Shown here one piece after another: positions 62,780-64,000 of a DNA stretch of 64,000 nt. The stretch's first letter is position 1, and each line of letters opens with the position of its first letter. Under the pieces are notes generated by a model. It was not told the DNA's origin. It ran no database searches and saw only the letters and a program-made list of their open reading frames with translations. The stretch is from Bacteroidota bacterium (GTDB taxonomy: Bacteria > Bacteroidota > Bacteroidia > B-17B0 > Aurantibacillaceae), in assembly GCA_016711805.1 (NCBI GenBank), contig JADJSH010000019.1, positions 62,001 through 126,000 of the forward strand, read 5' to 3'. The translations under genes were made by a program, and so were the position numbers.

Positions 62780-63281
62780 TTCAACATATCCATGTAATTG
62801 GCATCTACACCTTCACCCACAATAGTTTGTCCTTTGTTATCTTCAATTTGTTTAACTCAGAAAATTTTCATTAAAATTAAATCGGTTAAAGAACTAATTC
62901 GCATATCACGCCAAGCCTCACCATAATCATGGTTTTTATCCTCCATGAGTTGTTTGGTTTTGTGTGGAGTATTTATTGTACAATTGTTCAACTTCTTCGT
63001 AAGGTAATTCAACTCGAGTGTCGTCCTTTAATTCTAATTGAATTAATGGAAATTATGCAGTAGTTAATTATACCAATGTATTCGCCCGTAATATCGTCCA
63101 AAACCTTTTGGGTACCTTTTTCTTCAATACTTTTAATACGTTGTGCTTTAATGAAAATTTGATCGGTTAGCGAAGTAGGGCGTAGGTTACGCCAAGCCGT
63201 GCCATAATCTTTCATTTTCTTTAAAAACAAATCCTTGCATAGCTTAATTGCAGCGTCGTATTGTGAAGATGTTGTGTTCAT
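62707..63281 (-). pseudogene. DUF1599 (nucleotide-modification-associated) protein, broken
   Basis: The minus strand encodes a tandem-domain DUF1599 protein from Met 63281. Domain one is intact (MNTTSSQYDAAIKLCKDLFL, 'YGTAWRNLRPTSLTDQIFIK'). Shifts near 63000 and 62950 lead into domain two ('EDKNHDYGEAWRDMRISSLT'). An in-frame TGA at 62857-62859 then stands where the domain-one pattern has Arg ('AQRIKSIEE' versus 'F*VKQIED'). 'VGEGVDANYMDMLNYSVFAL' ends it. The 3' end overlaps the convergent ABC gene. In this phylum it is a usual divergent neighbour of folP, as here. Its function is unknown. Confidence 0.75.
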
Positions 63282-63381
63282 TTTATAAATTCTGTCGTTT
63301 ATCTAAATTTTTAGTTATTTTGAAACTTTATTACTACTTTAACGGTAACACTTCATAATAGTGAACGCTAATTTAATTAAA

Positions 63382-64000
63382 ATGAGCAAAACGTATTTAA
63401 CAAATGGCAAACAATTGAGTTTTGAAAAAGCTCAGGTGATGGCTATTATAAATATTACCCCTGATAGTTTTTACGATGGCGGCAAGTTCTCTTCGGTAAC
63501 TGATATTATTAAAGATGCTGAAATGAAAATTCATGAAGGCGCTACTATTATTGATATTGGCGCAGCATCTTCTCGTCCTAATGCTATAGCAATTTCTGTA
63601 AAAGACGAAATTATTAGGTTAAGAGAGCCTTTAATGAAATTAAGAAAAGAGTTTCCTAAAATATTTATTTCAATTGATACCTATTTGGCTGATGTAGCCG
63701 AATTTGCCATCGATTTAGGCGCTGATATCATTAACGATATTTCGGGCAGTCAAATGGATAAAAGTATGTTGGATGTGGTAGCTAAACATCAAATAGCTTA
63801 CGTGTTAATGCATATGCAAGGCACGCCCCAAAACATGCAAAAAAATCCTTCTTATGATGATGTGGTAAAAGATATTTCACATTTTATATTTCAAAAAAAT
63901 AGAACAATGCAAAAATCTCAATTTTGATAAATTGATTATAGATGTAGGTTTTGGTTTTGGCAAAACAGTAGAACATAATTATCAATTACTAAAACACTTA
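63382..64000 (+). CDS. folP: Dihydropteroate synthase, 3' end beyond window, one frameshift
   Basis: The enzyme joins p-aminobenzoate to hydroxymethyl-dihydropterin diphosphate in folate synthesis and is the target of sulfonamides. The TIM-barrel signatures are visible: 'VMAIINITPDSFYDGGKF', 'GATIIDIGAASSRPNA' and 'FISIDTY'. I chose Met 63382 (MSKTYLTNGKQLSFEKAQ) over the GTG at 63361. The frame breaks near 63890-63900 at an A-run, and another frame continues with 'NFDKLIIDVGFGFGKTVEHN' to the window edge, so the C-terminal quarter is not seen. Confidence 0.9.

Overview
The window is AT-rich DNA from a member of the Bacteroidota. The evidence is the set of protein families (bifunctional Rel followed by a Fur-family gene, a GldK-like SUMF1 protein, two-component-regulator propellers fused to SpoIIE phosphatases, DUF6943, DUF1599 next to folP, zinc-free ribosomal protein L31), weak Shine-Dalgarno signals, and a few TAnnTTTG promoter boxes. 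Genus cannot be told from this sequence. About fifteen genes are broken by one- or two-base shifts, mostly in A or T homopolymers. In nearly every case both reading frames continue the same protein family. I read most of these as sequencing or assembly errors, or very recent lesions, rather than old pseudogenes.

Region 1 (1-6574) handles metals and redox: the end of an RND efflux adaptor, a Zn/Cd/Pb-type P1B ATPase, a secreted heavy-metal-associated protein, a divergent MntR-like DtxR-family regulator with a palindrome in front of it, and a putative operon of di-haem cytochrome lipoprotein, Rieske protein and outer-membrane beta-barrel.

Region 2 (about 6575-12140) looks accessory. It has 1.1 kb of hairpin-rich non-coding DNA, a DUF6943 gene, an ArsR/CadC-type regulator overlapping a merC-like mercury transporter gene, and then a minus-strand cluster of five small unrecognised genes. 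Two of those genes share a repeated K-[LM]-T-K-A-D-[AS]-G motif. A 65-residue putative DNA-binding protein is divergent from the cluster. An array of stem-loops next to a sequence resembling a tRNA-Ser 3' end closes the region. The small-protein cluster is my best candidate for an undescribed system.

Region 3 (12143-14200) holds a MORN-repeat protein and two hypothetical genes. Region 4 (14348-36080) is a large surface-polysaccharide locus: ABC exporter (Wzm/Wzt type), about ten glycosyltransferases of several families, three methyltransferase or transferase-type modifying enzymes, two FemAB-like acyltransferases with a polysaccharide deacetylase, an O-antigen ligase/polymerase, a DegT-type aminotransferase and an initiating sugar-phosphate transferase.

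Region 5 (36255-64000) is mostly core: Skp/OmpH-like chaperone, MazG-like hydrolase, Rel, Fur, STAS protein, GldK-like protein, LMW phosphatase, class IV aminotransferase, L31, ArgRS, dethiobiotin synthetase, arginase, an MsbA-type ABC transporter, DUF1599 protein and dihydropteroate synthase. A second small sugar cluster (epimerase, asparagine synthase, glycosyltransferase; 50235-54198) and two tandem SpoIIE-phosphatase sensors (54204-59373) lie inside it. With the STAS protein, these sensors suggest a partner-switching signalling pathway.
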